64,000 nucleotides of DNA from Prevotella sp. P5-92 (GTDB lineage Bacteria > Bacteroidota > Bacteroidia > Bacteroidales > Bacteroidaceae), in NCBI RefSeq assembly GCF_002251245.1, contig NZ_NPJG01000068.1, positions 1 to 64,000 of the forward strand, given 5' to 3'. A program made the translations under genes and the position numbers. Shown here piece after piece: positions 22,031-31,509 of the stretch. The number at the start of each line of letters is the position of its first letter. Positions within the stretch are counted from its first letter, which is position 1. The notes beneath the pieces are model-generated. The model had not been told where the DNA came from, ran no database searches, and saw nothing but the letters and a program-made list of their open reading frames with translations.

Positions 22031-22068
22031 TGCCGTTCAAAACCTACATGCTCTTCAAACCAAGAATA

Positions 22069-22929
22069 ATGAACATCTCTATCGAACAACTGCAACTCTT
22101 CACCCTCAACGTGGGGTATGCCTGTCATAATGGCGACTGGAACTGGAAAGATGTGCGAAGCCCCTTCGCCCGTCTCTACCTCGTCACCGAAGGCACCGCA
22201 CGCATATCATTGCCCAAAGGTGACTACCAACTCACACCAGGCAATCTCTATTTCATACCTCCATTTGTCACACACAGCTACCAGTGCGACTCGCTCTTTA
22301 CACATTATTATATACATATATACGAGAAAAACGATACCTCGCCGAGCATACTCGAAGAGTTTGATTTCCCAGTAGAGACGCCAGCCTCGCCCCACGACAT
22401 CGACCTTTTCAAACGTCTGCTCTATATCAATCCCTTTCTCAAACTGCCTGCCTCCAATCCAAAGATATACGACAACCAGCCCTCGCTCATCAGCAATATC
22501 GAACTAAATCTCCGTCGTCCGTTTTGCGACAAGGTAGAGTCGCGGGGCATACTCTATATCCTCTTCTCGCGATTTCTCAAGCGCGCCGTGGCCAAAGCCG
22601 ATACCTCAGACAGCCGCATCCTTCAGGCGGTGGCATACATACGCCGACACCTCAACGTTCCACTCGACGTGAACATTCTCGCCCACGACGCCTGCATGTC
22701 GAAAGACCATTTCATACGCGTCTTCCGCCAAGAGACAGGCGACACACCCAAGGCATACGTCATAAAGAAAAAGATGGAGTCAGCTGAGCAATTCATCGTC
22801 ACCTCCGACCGTCCCATAAAAGAAATAGCGCGAATGGTGGGATACGACGATTGCTCGCATTTCAACAAGGCGTTCAAGGCCTTTGCTGGCGTCACTCCCG
22901 CCACCTATCGTGAGCAACATCGTGAATAA
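22069..22929 (+). CDS. AraC-family transcriptional regulator with cupin-type sensor domain
   Basis: About 286 residues from ATG 22069. An N-terminal cupin-like effector domain (RLYLVTEGTARISLPKGDYQ, PGNLYFIPPFVTHSY, about 30-90) is followed by the double helix-turn-helix of AraC/XylS proteins at the C-terminus. The first HTH is LDVNILAHDACMSKDHFIRV and the second is PIKEIARMVGYDDCSHFNKA. Members bind direct repeats and respond to a sugar held in the cupin pocket. It is transcribed divergently from the fucose/glycosidase operon and tandem with the secreted protein and GH43 genes, so it probably controls both sides. The likely effector is a monosaccharide from the locus, fucose or arabinose (inference). 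Confidence 0.9.
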   Translation: MNISIEQLQLFTLNVGYACHNGDWNWKDVRSPFARLYLVTEGTARISLPKGDYQLTPGNLYFIPPFVTHSYQCDSLFTHYYIHIYEKNDTSPSILEEFDFPVETPASPHDIDLFKRLLYINPFLKLPASNPKIYDNQPSLISNIELNLRRPFCDKVESRGILYILFSRFLKRAVAKADTSDSRILQAVAYIRRHLNVPLDVNILAHDACMSKDHFIRVFRQETGDTPKAYVIKKKMESAEQFIVTSDRPIKEIARMVGYDDCSHFNKAFKAFAGVTPATYREQHRE

Positions 22930-22946
22930 GTCTTTTTCGTTATAGG

Positions 22947-23001
22947 ACAAAGACATAAACGTAATAAAACATAGACATTATCCGTCATTATACAAAGACA
23001 T
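22947..23001 (+). promoter_or_regulatory. Three phased direct repeats, candidate AraC-protein operators
   Basis: ACAAAGACAT at 22947-22956, ACATAGACAT at 22969-22978 and ACAAAGACAT at 22992-23001 recur with spacings of 22 and 23 bp, close to two helical turns, directly upstream of the gene starting at 23028. In addition GACATTTTTGAAC (22997-23009) recurs with one mismatch at 21959-21971, on the other side of the araC gene. Phased direct repeats are the usual binding arrangement for AraC-family activators. Confidence 0.5.
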
Positions 23002-23027
23002 TTTTGAACCAAATAAATAATCATTGT

Positions 23028-23720
23028 ATGAAAAAGTATCTAACTACGATTCTTGCGGTCATGCTCACCATGACGATGACCGCACAGAGAGAGAAATGGA
23101 CAGTGAAAGACAAAGGACCTTCGCTATCCAATTATTTCACACCAGCCACCGACACGCCAGCTAATGTCGATGGCGAAGGATTCATTCGCCGATGGACCCT
23201 GCTTGAACCCATCGACAAGCCCAATCGCGGCAACACCGTCTTCACCGACTCGTACCTCCGCGACAACCTCGCCGTAGAGTTCTACAAAGGGCAGTTTGCC
23301 ACCGTTCCCACCGATGGGCAGAAAGTGAAGATAGGCAAGCAGAAACTGCAGTGGCATAAGTTTGACAGCAAGCTCTACAACGTCAAGCTCTTCCGCTTCG
23401 CCACCGGACTCGACAAGCAGTATTACGGCATCATCTTCCTTGCCATCACAGTCATCGAGTGTGATGCCGACATTCCCGGCGTACGACTCTCAGTAGGCAG
23501 CAACTCCGCCTCGATGTGGTGGCTCAACGACGACCAGCCCCTTATGCTCTCAGGCGACCGCCGAATGGTGGCCGACGACTGCATGTCGCCCCGCACCACA
23601 CTTAAGAAAGGCATCAACATCCTACGCGGAGCCGTCATCAACGGTCCGGGAATGAGCGACTTCTGTGTTCGCTTCATCGACGAGAAAGGCAATCCTGTAA
23701 CAAACATCAAAATTAAGTAA
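23028..23720 (+). CDS. Secreted protein of unknown function, beside GH43
   Basis: The 230-residue protein from ATG 23028 has a Sec signal (MKKYLTTILAVML...MTAQ-R). An in-frame ATG 24 nt upstream would spoil the signal. The mature part contains EGFIRRWTLLEPIDK, a block I associate with beta-sandwich domains attached to some Bacteroidota carbohydrate esterases and hydrolases, and LSVGSNSASMWWLNDDQPLM and KKGINILRGAVINGPGMSDF, which suggest a galactose-binding-like jelly roll with a sugar-facing Trp pair. No catalytic motif is visible. It stops 4 bp before GH43, so the two are co-transcribed, and it may bind glycans in the periplasm or outside the cell. Function is unknown. Confidence 0.75.
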   Translation: MKKYLTTILAVMLTMTMTAQREKWTVKDKGPSLSNYFTPATDTPANVDGEGFIRRWTLLEPIDKPNRGNTVFTDSYLRDNLAVEFYKGQFATVPTDGQKVKIGKQKLQWHKFDSKLYNVKLFRFATGLDKQYYGIIFLAITVIECDADIPGVRLSVGSNSASMWWLNDDQPLMLSGDRRMVADDCMSPRTTLKKGINILRGAVINGPGMSDFCVRFIDEKGNPVTNIKIK

Positions 23721-23724
23721 ACCC

Positions 23725-25173
23725 ATGACAACAAAACATATCATAGCCCTCGCGGCACTTACCCTTGCCACCACATCAACAAAGGCACAGATAGGACAAC
23801 CCTGGATACACGATCCATCGACACTCGTGGAGTGTGACGGAAAATACTACACCTTCGGCACAGGAGGCGGCGGACTCATCACCGCCGACGGATGGTCGTG
23901 GAAGCCCGGAGCAGTGCGTCCCGGCGGCGGTGCCGCACCAGACGCGATAAAGATAGGCGACCGCTATCTCGTCATCTACGGAGCGACAGGCGGCGGCCTT
24001 GGCGGCGGACACTGCGGCATCATCTACACCATGTGGAACAAGACCCTCGATCCCACGTCGCCCGACTTCAAGTTTAGCGAACCCGTAGAGGTGGTTCGTT
24101 CAGCCGACCTTGAAGACAACGACGCCATCGATCCAGGACTGCTCCTCGACCCGACAACAGGACGGCTCTGGGTGAGCTACGGCACCTATTTTGGTTTCAT
24201 CCGTCTCATCGAGCTCGACCCAAAGACAGGACGACGTGTGGAAGGCAACGAGGCACTCGACGTTGCCATCGACTGCGAAGCCACCGACCTTATATACCGC
24301 GACGGCTGGTATTATCTCCTTGGCACACACGGCACCTGCTGCGACGGCGTCAACTCTACATATAATATTGTGGCAGGACGCTCGCGTAAGGTGACAGGAC
24401 CATATCTCGATAATGTTGGACGCGACATGGTCAAGGGCGGAGGAAAGATGGTCGTGCCAGCAATGCAGAGAGCCGTGGGAGCAGGACATTTTGGACGCAC
24501 CATCCTCGACGAAGGAGTCGAACTGACGTCGTTCCACTATGAGGCCGACTTCGACCGCAGCGGACGCAGCGTCCTCGCTATTCGTCCGCTATTGTGGCGC
24601 AATGGCTGGCCCGAGGCAGGCGAGCAGTTCCAGGGCGGAACACTCTCCATCGAGTCAGAGCGTCGTGGCTATGCTCTCGAACTCGCCGTCGATTTCGTTC
24701 GTATAGAACAAGAGCGAAAGATGTGGTGGAAGCTCGATCCCGCTGAGCCGACCCATCCGCTGCCACTTCAGAGTCTTGCTGACGTGCAGTCAACATGGCC
24801 TTCAGACACCATCGCCGTGCGTGCTGGCGACAATATGTTCCGTCCGCATCAGCGCTGGACCATTACAGCTGTACCCGAGGCAGGCGGCTATCTGAGCAAT
24901 CCCTATTTCAAGATCACTATCGAGGGGACCAAGCGTGCCCTTGCCGCCACAGCTACTAAAGAACTCGTCGCCGTTCCCGAATATACTGGAGCGTCAGAGC
25001 AGCTGTGGCGTATAGAACAGCTCACCGACGGCACCTTCCGCATCATGCCCAAGACCATTCCTGGCATGGCAGGTGTCAATACCAAGTACTGCATCTATTC
25101 CGTAGCCGACAGCACGCCAACGCTTGCCGAATACGATTTCAATACCGACAACTCAAAGTGGCACTTCAGATGA
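23725..25173 (+). CDS. GH43-family glycosidase with C-terminal lectin-like domain
   Basis: The 482-residue secreted protein (signal ending STKAQ-I) has the five-bladed propeller markers of clan GH-F. The catalytic base Asp is in PWIHDPST (residue about 30), the pKa-tuning Asp in DNDAIDPGLLLD (about 130-141) and the acid Glu in IDCEATDLIYRDGWYYLL (about 175-192). This is the arabinan endo-1,5-alpha-L-arabinosidase/arabinofuranosidase type. The last 130 residues (HQRWTITAVPEAGGYLSNPY...SEQLWRIEQLTDGTF) look like a ricin-type beta-trefoil with repeated QxW-like motifs. The very Gly-rich N-terminal blades (TGGGGLITADG, GATGGGLGGGH) are unusual. It probably removes or cleaves alpha-L-arabinofuranose units of the locus substrate. 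Confidence 0.9.
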   Translation: MTTKHIIALAALTLATTSTKAQIGQPWIHDPSTLVECDGKYYTFGTGGGGLITADGWSWKPGAVRPGGGAAPDAIKIGDRYLVIYGATGGGLGGGHCGIIYTMWNKTLDPTSPDFKFSEPVEVVRSADLEDNDAIDPGLLLDPTTGRLWVSYGTYFGFIRLIELDPKTGRRVEGNEALDVAIDCEATDLIYRDGWYYLLGTHGTCCDGVNSTYNIVAGRSRKVTGPYLDNVGRDMVKGGGKMVVPAMQRAVGAGHFGRTILDEGVELTSFHYEADFDRSGRSVLAIRPLLWRNGWPEAGEQFQGGTLSIESERRGYALELAVDFVRIEQERKMWWKLDPAEPTHPLPLQSLADVQSTWPSDTIAVRAGDNMFRPHQRWTITAVPEAGGYLSNPYFKITIEGTKRALAATATKELVAVPEYTGASEQLWRIEQLTDGTFRIMPKTIPGMAGVNTKYCIYSVADSTPTLAEYDFNTDNSKWHFR

Positions 25174-25220
25174 CGATGTGCTAACTGAACATTCAGTCGT
25201 CAACACGTGACGGGTAATAA

Positions 25221-25252
25221 AAGGGTGCCTACATTCGCATGCGGGCACCCTT
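25221..25252. terminator. Terminator hairpin after GH43
   Basis: AAGGGTGCC (25221-25229) pairs with GGCACCCTT (25244-25252) around a 14-nt loop, followed by ATTGG. It lies 47 bp after the GH43 stop and between convergent genes, so it can serve the plus-strand transcript. The poly-T tract is weak. Confidence 0.65.
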
Positions 25253-25433
25253 ATTGGTTGAAAACCTACTAATCTAAAAATAACACTATGATAATGTTTA
25301 GTGTAAAACAAACTAACCTAACAACTTATTACTTGTCTTTTTTTTGCGTGAATTGTGACGGCGGGCTGTAGCGCTCAGTGATGGGCGATACAGTTGCCGC
25401 CATCGCGAAAAGTTAGTGAAGAATGAGTATGTA

Positions 25434-26444
25434 TTATTCAACTGTGATTTTCACGACGTAGTAACCGTGACCAGTCATGATGAAGCCGTCTTGAGCAGCC
25501 ATGTTGTCGATGTCGCCCTGTGTGAGGGTGTGTTCGAGGACTGTGTCGGCAGAGAATTCAATCTTCTCAGAGATGGCAGTCCACCAAGCGGTGTTCATCT
25601 GAGCCTGATGGTAAGCGTCGGCGTCATTCACCTTGAGGTAAGCTCTGAGCACCTGCCCTTCTTTCCATTTAGCCACTTCCGCCTTGGGGATGAGGTTGAA
25701 GGTCTTGTTCGGGTCGTCGTCGCCCTTGTCCCACGATACGTAGTGCTCGCCTTCCCACAGCACGTTCTCCATAGAAGGTTTTGGCTCGGTGGTGACTTTG
25801 ATGGTGCCGCCAGGGAACTCGATGCCGTCGCTGGTGACGAGGGAGATGGCATAGTCGCCGTTAGCCATGTCGGCGGGAGCGGTGAGACGGAGTGTGGTGC
25901 CTTCGTCGAGTACTTCAAAAGCTGCCTCCTTGCCACCTACGAGCACCTTGACTATGTTGTCGAGATGCGAGCATTTGTGGATGAGAGTTGTCGCGCCTGG
26001 AGCAACCCATAGTTCGAGGGCGTTGGTGCCAAGGGCAGGGTCGTCAGCGGCAGGTGTTACGTTGACGTTCAGTGTGCGCGATGTGATCTTACCCTTGGTT
26101 GTGGTAGCCACAATCTTCAGTTCGTGGTTGCCCACGGGCAGAGTTTGGTCTATCAGCAGACCTTCAAAGATCTGTGTTCCGTCTAGGAGCCATGTCACGG
26201 TGGTGTAGTGAACAGGTGTGACCTTAATCTCTAACTTGAAGTTTGTCTTGCGGTCTATCTTCACATCGGCAAGGTCGGTGTTGAGGATGCGTGGACTGTC
26301 GTCTTCGGTGACGGTGAAATAAGGGTCATCGTCAGTTGAACATGACGTCAGCGTGGTGGCTGCGGTGAGTGTGAAGCCCACGGCGAGCAGCATCGTCAAG
26401 GCCTTTGCTACCTTTTCTTTATATAATGTTTTTATCTTGTTCAT
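25434..26444 (-). CDS. Surface glycan-binding lipoprotein (SusE/F position)
   Basis: The 336-residue protein has a lipoprotein signal (LLAVGFTLTAATTLTSC-STDDD) with acidic residues after the Cys, the surface-export pattern of Bacteroidota lipoproteins. Two or three tandem immunoglobulin/PKD- or IPT-like beta-sandwiches follow (KLEIKVTPVHYTTVTWLLDG; VKVLVGGKEAAFEVLDEGTT). A C-terminal domain of about 120 residues (ENVLWEGEHYVSWDKGD to the end) is probably the glycan-binding part. As last gene of the susC-susD operon it fits the surface glycan-binding protein that helps capture the polysaccharide. Sequence alone does not show the ligand. Confidence 0.8.
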   Translation of the reverse strand: MNKIKTLYKEKVAKALTMLLAVGFTLTAATTLTSCSTDDDPYFTVTEDDSPRILNTDLADVKIDRKTNFKLEIKVTPVHYTTVTWLLDGTQIFEGLLIDQTLPVGNHELKIVATTTKGKITSRTLNVNVTPAADDPALGTNALELWVAPGATTLIHKCSHLDNIVKVLVGGKEAAFEVLDEGTTLRLTAPADMANGDYAISLVTSDGIEFPGGTIKVTTEPKPSMENVLWEGEHYVSWDKGDDDPNKTFNLIPKAEVAKWKEGQVLRAYLKVNDADAYHQAQMNTAWWTAISEKIEFSADTVLEHTLTQGDIDNMAAQDGFIMTGHGYYVVKITVE

Positions 26445-26516
26445 AATGATGTTGTTGAATGTCGTTTATATAATCATTTTACTTGTCAACTAAATTGTGT
26501 CAACTTGTCAACTTTT

Positions 26517-28274
26517 TCACTTTACATATCCCTTTCCGAAAGGAGGATTAAACTCAGACTGCACGTTGAGTGTGCCCTTGTCCCACCAAAGCGACTTGTG
26601 CCAGTCGTCGGTTCCGCCCATGCGTTCGATGGCGGCGTGGTAGTTTATGCTGTTGTACTGTCCTTCCAGTTCAGGATAGCGCAGACGAGTAGGCATCGAG
26701 AGGTCGGGGTCGTCATATACGAAGCCGTCGCCGGGGAAGGTGCCGAGGCGCGATCTGTCGAGCACTGCAGGATAGTCAGAGCGGCGCATGTTTGCCCAAG
26801 CCTCAGACGGGTTCATGAGATGGAGTATCCATGCCTGTGTGTTGATGGCCTCCTTAGGATTGTCGCTCAATGGGTTGTGTGCGAGGAAGGAGTCGATCTC
26901 GTCAGAAGAGATCTTGTTTGACGTGAGATAGTAGTTGTTGAGCATCTCCATGGCAGCACGCACGCCAGCCTCATAGTGGCTCTCAGCCTCGCCGCCGACG
27001 TTCCATCCCTTTGTCTTGGCCTCGGCGAGCAGCAGTTCAGCTTCGGCATAGGTGAAGAGGATGCCAGGGCATGAAGGCATCTCGAAGTCGATGTTCAGGC
27101 ACGGGCGCATGAGACGTGCGCGATAGTCAGAGTTGTCGTAAGTGTTTGCGTCGTTGTCAGCCCATTTCTGCAGGGTAGGGAACTCCTTTGTCTCAGCCAC
27201 GTTCATCCAGTTCTCGTACCATGCAGCGCCGGTATTACAAGGTTCCTCGCCGATGCCAGCACGTTTGAAGTAAGCCAATACCTCGTCGGTGAGGTCGATG
27301 TTCTGTTCCTTGTCAGGCTTTACCTGACTGCGCTTGATGTTGTAGTAGTGGCGGCATATGCGGTAGAGTCGAGGGTCGGAAGTGTTTTGCATCTGATAGA
27401 ACAACGTCGAGCTTACGAACGTAGGCGACGACGGGTCTTGTCCGTAGAGGATTTCTCCTAATGCGTTAGTGCGGAAGTCGTAGTCGTTGGCGCCGTCGTA
27501 GTAAGTGAAAGGCGAGTCAGAATACTTGATGTAAGCGTCGTCGGCAGCGCTTGCTATATAGCCTGCGCCGACGGCAGCCTCAAACTCTTTCTGTGCCTTC
27601 TGCGGGTTGACATCAGAGATGCGCATTGCGTAGCGCATGCGGAGTGAGTTGGCGTATTTTTTCCATTTTGCCACCTCGCCGCCGAGACTGGTGACGTCGC
27701 CCGAGATGCGATCTGATCCAGTGCCAAGCTGAGCCTCGCAAGCCGAGAGCTCTTCGAAGAACCAGTTATAGATCTCCTCTACGGTGTCGTATTTTGGAGT
27801 TGAGATGCCAGAGATGTAGCCCAGTCCAGCCTCTGATGCAGGAATGTCGCCATAGGTGTCGGCGAGCACAGAGAGCAGGAAGACGCGGTGAATGCGCAGT
27901 GCGGCATTGAGGTTAGCCTTGTCTTCAGACTTGTGAATGGCATCGACGAGATTCTTTATGGCTACCTCATAGTAGCGGTCCCATATGCGTCGTGCTATGT
28001 CGTCTTCGTGGTGTACGGCACCTGCATAGTTAGTAACGTTCCATCCTCCGGCGAAGTGCTGTGTGAAGCCAGTGATATAGTTACGATAGGTATCCATAAG
28101 ACTGAAATCGCCGTATGTCTGCAGCAGTGAAGTGGTCAGCTGGGCGTTAGGATCGAGGTTGGTGACCTTGGTCTCGTCGGTGTTGATCTCTTCCATGTGG
28201 CTGTCGCTGCAGGCAGAAAGGGTGAATGCCATGGCGGCAATCAAGCCTTGACCCAATATATTGTGAATTTTCAT
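26517..28274 (-). CDS. SusD/RagB-family nutrient-binding lipoprotein (SusD-like_2 type)
   Basis: The 585-residue lipoprotein (signal ending TLSAC-SDSHMEE) has SusD hallmarks. Tetratricopeptide-like helices begin with RIWDRYYEVAIKNLVDAIHK and ALRIHRVFLLSVLADTYGDIP, the latter being the conserved tetratricopeptide helix and loop. CPGILFTYAEAELLLAEAKT and PSEAWANMRRSDYPAV lie nearer the end. The spacing matches the SusD-like_2 group (PF12771) rather than classical SusD. The protein caps the SusC barrel and delivers oligosaccharides to it. It is 39 bp downstream of susC and 72 bp upstream of the surface lipoprotein gene. Confidence 0.95.
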   Translation of the reverse strand: MKIHNILGQGLIAAMAFTLSACSDSHMEEINTDETKVTNLDPNAQLTTSLLQTYGDFSLMDTYRNYITGFTQHFAGGWNVTNYAGAVHHEDDIARRIWDRYYEVAIKNLVDAIHKSEDKANLNAALRIHRVFLLSVLADTYGDIPASEAGLGYISGISTPKYDTVEEIYNWFFEELSACEAQLGTGSDRISGDVTSLGGEVAKWKKYANSLRMRYAMRISDVNPQKAQKEFEAAVGAGYIASAADDAYIKYSDSPFTYYDGANDYDFRTNALGEILYGQDPSSPTFVSSTLFYQMQNTSDPRLYRICRHYYNIKRSQVKPDKEQNIDLTDEVLAYFKRAGIGEEPCNTGAAWYENWMNVAETKEFPTLQKWADNDANTYDNSDYRARLMRPCLNIDFEMPSCPGILFTYAEAELLLAEAKTKGWNVGGEAESHYEAGVRAAMEMLNNYYLTSNKISSDEIDSFLAHNPLSDNPKEAINTQAWILHLMNPSEAWANMRRSDYPAVLDRSRLGTFPGDGFVYDDPDLSMPTRLRYPELEGQYNSINYHAAIERMGGTDDWHKSLWWDKGTLNVQSEFNPPFGKGYVK

Positions 28275-28313
28275 ATTGTCTGTTGAAAAAAATAATGTTG
28301 TGTATTTGTTTAT

Positions 28314-31300
28314 TTAGAACTTAACATTCACGTTGATACCGTAGCTCTTGCGTGAAGGCAGCGAACCGTATTCAAGACCGAGACCAGAGGTGTTGTAGCT
28401 TGAGTCAGGGTCGATGTTTGGAATGTTTTTCCAAACGATGAACGGGTTACGCGCCACAAACGATACGCTGAGAGCCTTTGCCCACTTGCCGAGCATCTTC
28501 TCTGGGAAGTTGTAGCCGAAGGTGATCTCGCGGCACTTGACGTACGAGTTGTCATAGACAAACGCGCTCTGCACGTTGTTGGCGATGGCCTTCCAGTAAG
28601 TCTCGGGGTTGACGGGGATGTCGTTAGGACGATAGGTACCGTCGCCGTTGGCTATGACGCCCGGAGCGATGAAGCCCTTGCAGTTGCCCGATGCGCGCCA
28701 CTGTTCGTCAGTCATGCCGGCAGCCTCGCGTGCTTCCTCAGAGGCATACCATTCGTCGCGCCCTTCGAGAGTCTGGCTTGCCTTACCAGTCTGGTAAGCC
28801 GAGCGCATCGACATGGAGTAGATGTCGGCTCCCACCTTCACGTCGAAGCCTGCAGAGAGACGGAAGTTTTTGTATGTGAAGGTAGAGTAGAAACCACCTG
28901 TCCAGTCCCACGACGAGTTGCCGATGGTCTTCACCTCCTTATCCACGAGTGGCAGGCCGCTGGTGGCGTCGATGATGATCTGTCCGTCGTCGGTGCGCTG
29001 GAAGTCTTTTCCGCGAATAGCGCCGTAGTTCTCGCCCACCTTTGCGCCCACAGATACACCACACCAGTAAGCCTTGGCGAGTTCGAAGTAGTCCATGCCA
29101 TCGACGAGCGACTTCACCTTGTTGGTGTTCTTTGAGAAGTTCACTCCAGCATCCCATGCGAAGTCCTTGATCTGCAGCACTCGTCCGTTGAGGGCGATCT
29201 CTATACCCTTGTTTTGTATCTGGCCGGCGTTGATGAGACGATAGGCGTAGCCAGAGGTGGTGGTAGAGGCGAGGCTGAGGATCTGGTCTTTTGATGTCTG
29301 ATTATAATAGGTGAGATCGAGGCTCAGTCTGTTGTGGAAGAATTTCATCTCAAGACCCAGTTCATACGAGCTGGTCATCGTCGGCTTGAGGTCTTTGTTT
29401 GGCTGTGTGGCGTTGCTGATCATACCGATGGTATAGCCCGAATAGCTGTACTTGCCAGTGGCATAGTTGAGTGCGAGCTGATAAGGATCGGTGTCGCTAC
29501 CCACCTTTGCCCACGAGGCGCGTACCTTACCGTAGTTGATGATATTCTTGTTTTTGATAAACTCAGAGAACACCAAGCTACCCGAAATAGAAGGATAAAC
29601 ATAAGTGTTGTTGTCGATAGGCAGAGTGGATGACTTGTCGCCGCGCACGGTGCCTTCCAGGTAGTAAGTGTGCTTATAGCCCACGCTGGCGCTGGCATAG
29701 AGCGAGTTGATCTGCTTCTGGTACATGCTCTCGCGCACGTTCTGCTCCTGATAGTTCATGATGTTGACGATGCCATCCATCTGCTGGTTGAGACCGATGT
29801 TGGTGATGGTCTTGTTGTTTACCTTGAAGATGTTGCCGCCGGCAGTGGCGTTGACGTCGAAGTCGCCCCACGAGTTGTTGTAGAGTGCGAGAATTTCGGC
29901 GTTGAGCGTGCGGTTGTTGAATATCTGGTCGGTGAGCTTACCGGCTGGTGTTCCAGGAGTGGTCTTTGCTATATAGTCCTGGAAGGTCATGTTGTTGATA
30001 TCCGTACCGACGGTACCTTGAATCTTCAGGTGCTCGTCGATGTTCCATATAGCCTTTCCGGTAAAGCGGAACACGTCTTTTTTCGAGGTGTTGCTGTTCT
30101 TGTAGAGGTCCCAATAAGGGTTTTTGTTATACTGGTCGTTGCCGTTCCAGTTCTGGTAGTTGCCGTCGGCATCCTGGTAGTTTTTGAGCCAAGCTTGGTC
30201 ATATGTGCCGGCGAGTGTCATGAGGTTTTTGCCGACGTTGCTCTGCGAGTCTCCGAGTGCTGGACGGTTTTTCACATCTTCGCGTGTGTAGTTTGCGGTG
30301 AAGTCAAAGTCAACTGGACCCGCCGAAGTGTTTACGCGGAGGTTGAAGTTATCGCGGCTCATGTTAGTGTTTGGCAGGATGTCCTTGTTGCGCATGTCGG
30401 TGAGCGAGAAGCGCATGCCAGTCTTACCAGAGTTGACAGAGAGGATGGCAGAGTTCTGCGTGGTGAAACCCGTGCGGAAGAAGTTCGACGCGTTGTTAGG
30501 ATGCATCATAAACGCGTGTTCCTCGCCGTCGAAATACTTATATACGAAGTCGTCGGCCTTCGGTCCCCAGCTGGAGTTGGTGCCCGAGGTGCTCGATGTG
30601 GGCAGTTTGCCGCCGTAGCCCATACCATAGACCTGCTGGATGTCGTCCCACTTGGCGAGCTGACTGTCGATGGTGAATGAGCCGTTATACTCCACGCTGA
30701 TCTTGTCCTTCTCGGCCTTCTTGGTGGTGATGAGGATCACACCGTGAGAGGCGCGGCTACCGTAGAGAGCCGATGCGGCTGGACCTTTGAGCACGGTCAT
30801 GGTTTCGATGTCGTCGGGGTTGATGGCCGAGATGCCGTCGCCGAGGTCATAGCCGCCGCCTTCGCCTGCACTGCCAAAGTTGGTGTTGTCCAAAGGCACA
30901 CCATCCACTACATACAGCGGTTGGTTGTTGCCGGCCATCTCGGTGTTACCACGGAGCAGCACACGTGTAGAACCCGATGCGCCGCCAGCGGTGTTCTGTA
31001 CCACGAGACCTGCCACCTTACCCGAGAGCGAGTTGATGACATTCGTCTCCTTTGCCTTGGTGAGGTCTTCGCCCTTCACCTCTTCGAGGCCATATCCTAA
31101 CGCCTTGCGGTCGCGTTTCACGCCGAGCGCGGTGACAACCACTTCGCTGAGCACCTTTCCGTCAGCTTCCATCATCACCTTCATGCCGTTCTGCGCCTTT
31201 ACGCTGATGGTCTTGTATCCTACGTAAGATATCTCCAACGTTGCGCCTGGCTTGCACTGGATGGAGAAGTTGCCGTCAAAGTCGGTCACTGTGCCACTTG

Positions 31301-31493
31301 TCGTTCCGGCCACTTTCACTGTCGCACCGATGAGCGGACCATCGGCGTCGGTCACTGTACCTTTGACCACGTTGTTGTCAGGTGCAGCTACAATACTTGT
31401 GCCCTTGGCTGCGTCAGCAGCTGCAAGAGCCATGGCTGGAGTCCATGCCATGCCTGCTAACAGCAGACATATTAGTACTTGTTTCTTTTTCAT
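28314..31493 (-). CDS. SusC/RagA-family TonB-linked outer-membrane transporter
   Basis: The 1059-residue protein has a signal peptide, then a carboxypeptidase-regulatory-like domain (VKGTVTDADGPLIGATVKVA, about 43-112), a TonB-box-like LSEVVVTALG, the plug domain (NVINSLSGKVAGLVVQNTAG, PLYVVDGVPLDN, GPAASALYGSRASHGVILIT) and a 22-strand barrel ending in Phe (YGINVNVKF). It imports oligosaccharides released at the cell surface using TonB/ExbBD energy, with the SusD protein encoded next. It lies 16 bp after GH5, suggesting one GH5-susC-susD-lipoprotein operon. The substrate cannot be read from the sequence; neighbouring enzymes suggest xyloglucan or a related beta-glucan. Confidence 0.96.
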   Translation of the reverse strand: MKKKQVLICLLLAGMAWTPAMALAAADAAKGTSIVAAPDNNVVKGTVTDADGPLIGATVKVAGTTSGTVTDFDGNFSIQCKPGATLEISYVGYKTISVKAQNGMKVMMEADGKVLSEVVVTALGVKRDRKALGYGLEEVKGEDLTKAKETNVINSLSGKVAGLVVQNTAGGASGSTRVLLRGNTEMAGNNQPLYVVDGVPLDNTNFGSAGEGGGYDLGDGISAINPDDIETMTVLKGPAASALYGSRASHGVILITTKKAEKDKISVEYNGSFTIDSQLAKWDDIQQVYGMGYGGKLPTSSTSGTNSSWGPKADDFVYKYFDGEEHAFMMHPNNASNFFRTGFTTQNSAILSVNSGKTGMRFSLTDMRNKDILPNTNMSRDNFNLRVNTSAGPVDFDFTANYTREDVKNRPALGDSQSNVGKNLMTLAGTYDQAWLKNYQDADGNYQNWNGNDQYNKNPYWDLYKNSNTSKKDVFRFTGKAIWNIDEHLKIQGTVGTDINNMTFQDYIAKTTPGTPAGKLTDQIFNNRTLNAEILALYNNSWGDFDVNATAGGNIFKVNNKTITNIGLNQQMDGIVNIMNYQEQNVRESMYQKQINSLYASASVGYKHTYYLEGTVRGDKSSTLPIDNNTYVYPSISGSLVFSEFIKNKNIINYGKVRASWAKVGSDTDPYQLALNYATGKYSYSGYTIGMISNATQPNKDLKPTMTSSYELGLEMKFFHNRLSLDLTYYNQTSKDQILSLASTTTSGYAYRLINAGQIQNKGIEIALNGRVLQIKDFAWDAGVNFSKNTNKVKSLVDGMDYFELAKAYWCGVSVGAKVGENYGAIRGKDFQRTDDGQIIIDATSGLPLVDKEVKTIGNSSWDWTGGFYSTFTYKNFRLSAGFDVKVGADIYSMSMRSAYQTGKASQTLEGRDEWYASEEAREAAGMTDEQWRASGNCKGFIAPGVIANGDGTYRPNDIPVNPETYWKAIANNVQSAFVYDNSYVKCREITFGYNFPEKMLGKWAKALSVSFVARNPFIVWKNIPNIDPDSSYNTSGLGLEYGSLPSRKSYGINVNVKF

Positions 31494-31509
31494 TTCCTTG
31501 ATTATACGT

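Noticed and set aside
25360-25401. GC-rich imperfect hairpin as terminator of the susCD operon
   Set aside because: The stem has several mismatches and, read on the minus strand, is followed by an A-run rather than a T-run, so it is not a convincing intrinsic terminator.
29670-30680. 336-codon plus-strand frame across the SusC gene
   Set aside because: Antisense shadow of a well-defined TonB-linked transporter; Val-rich product without domains.
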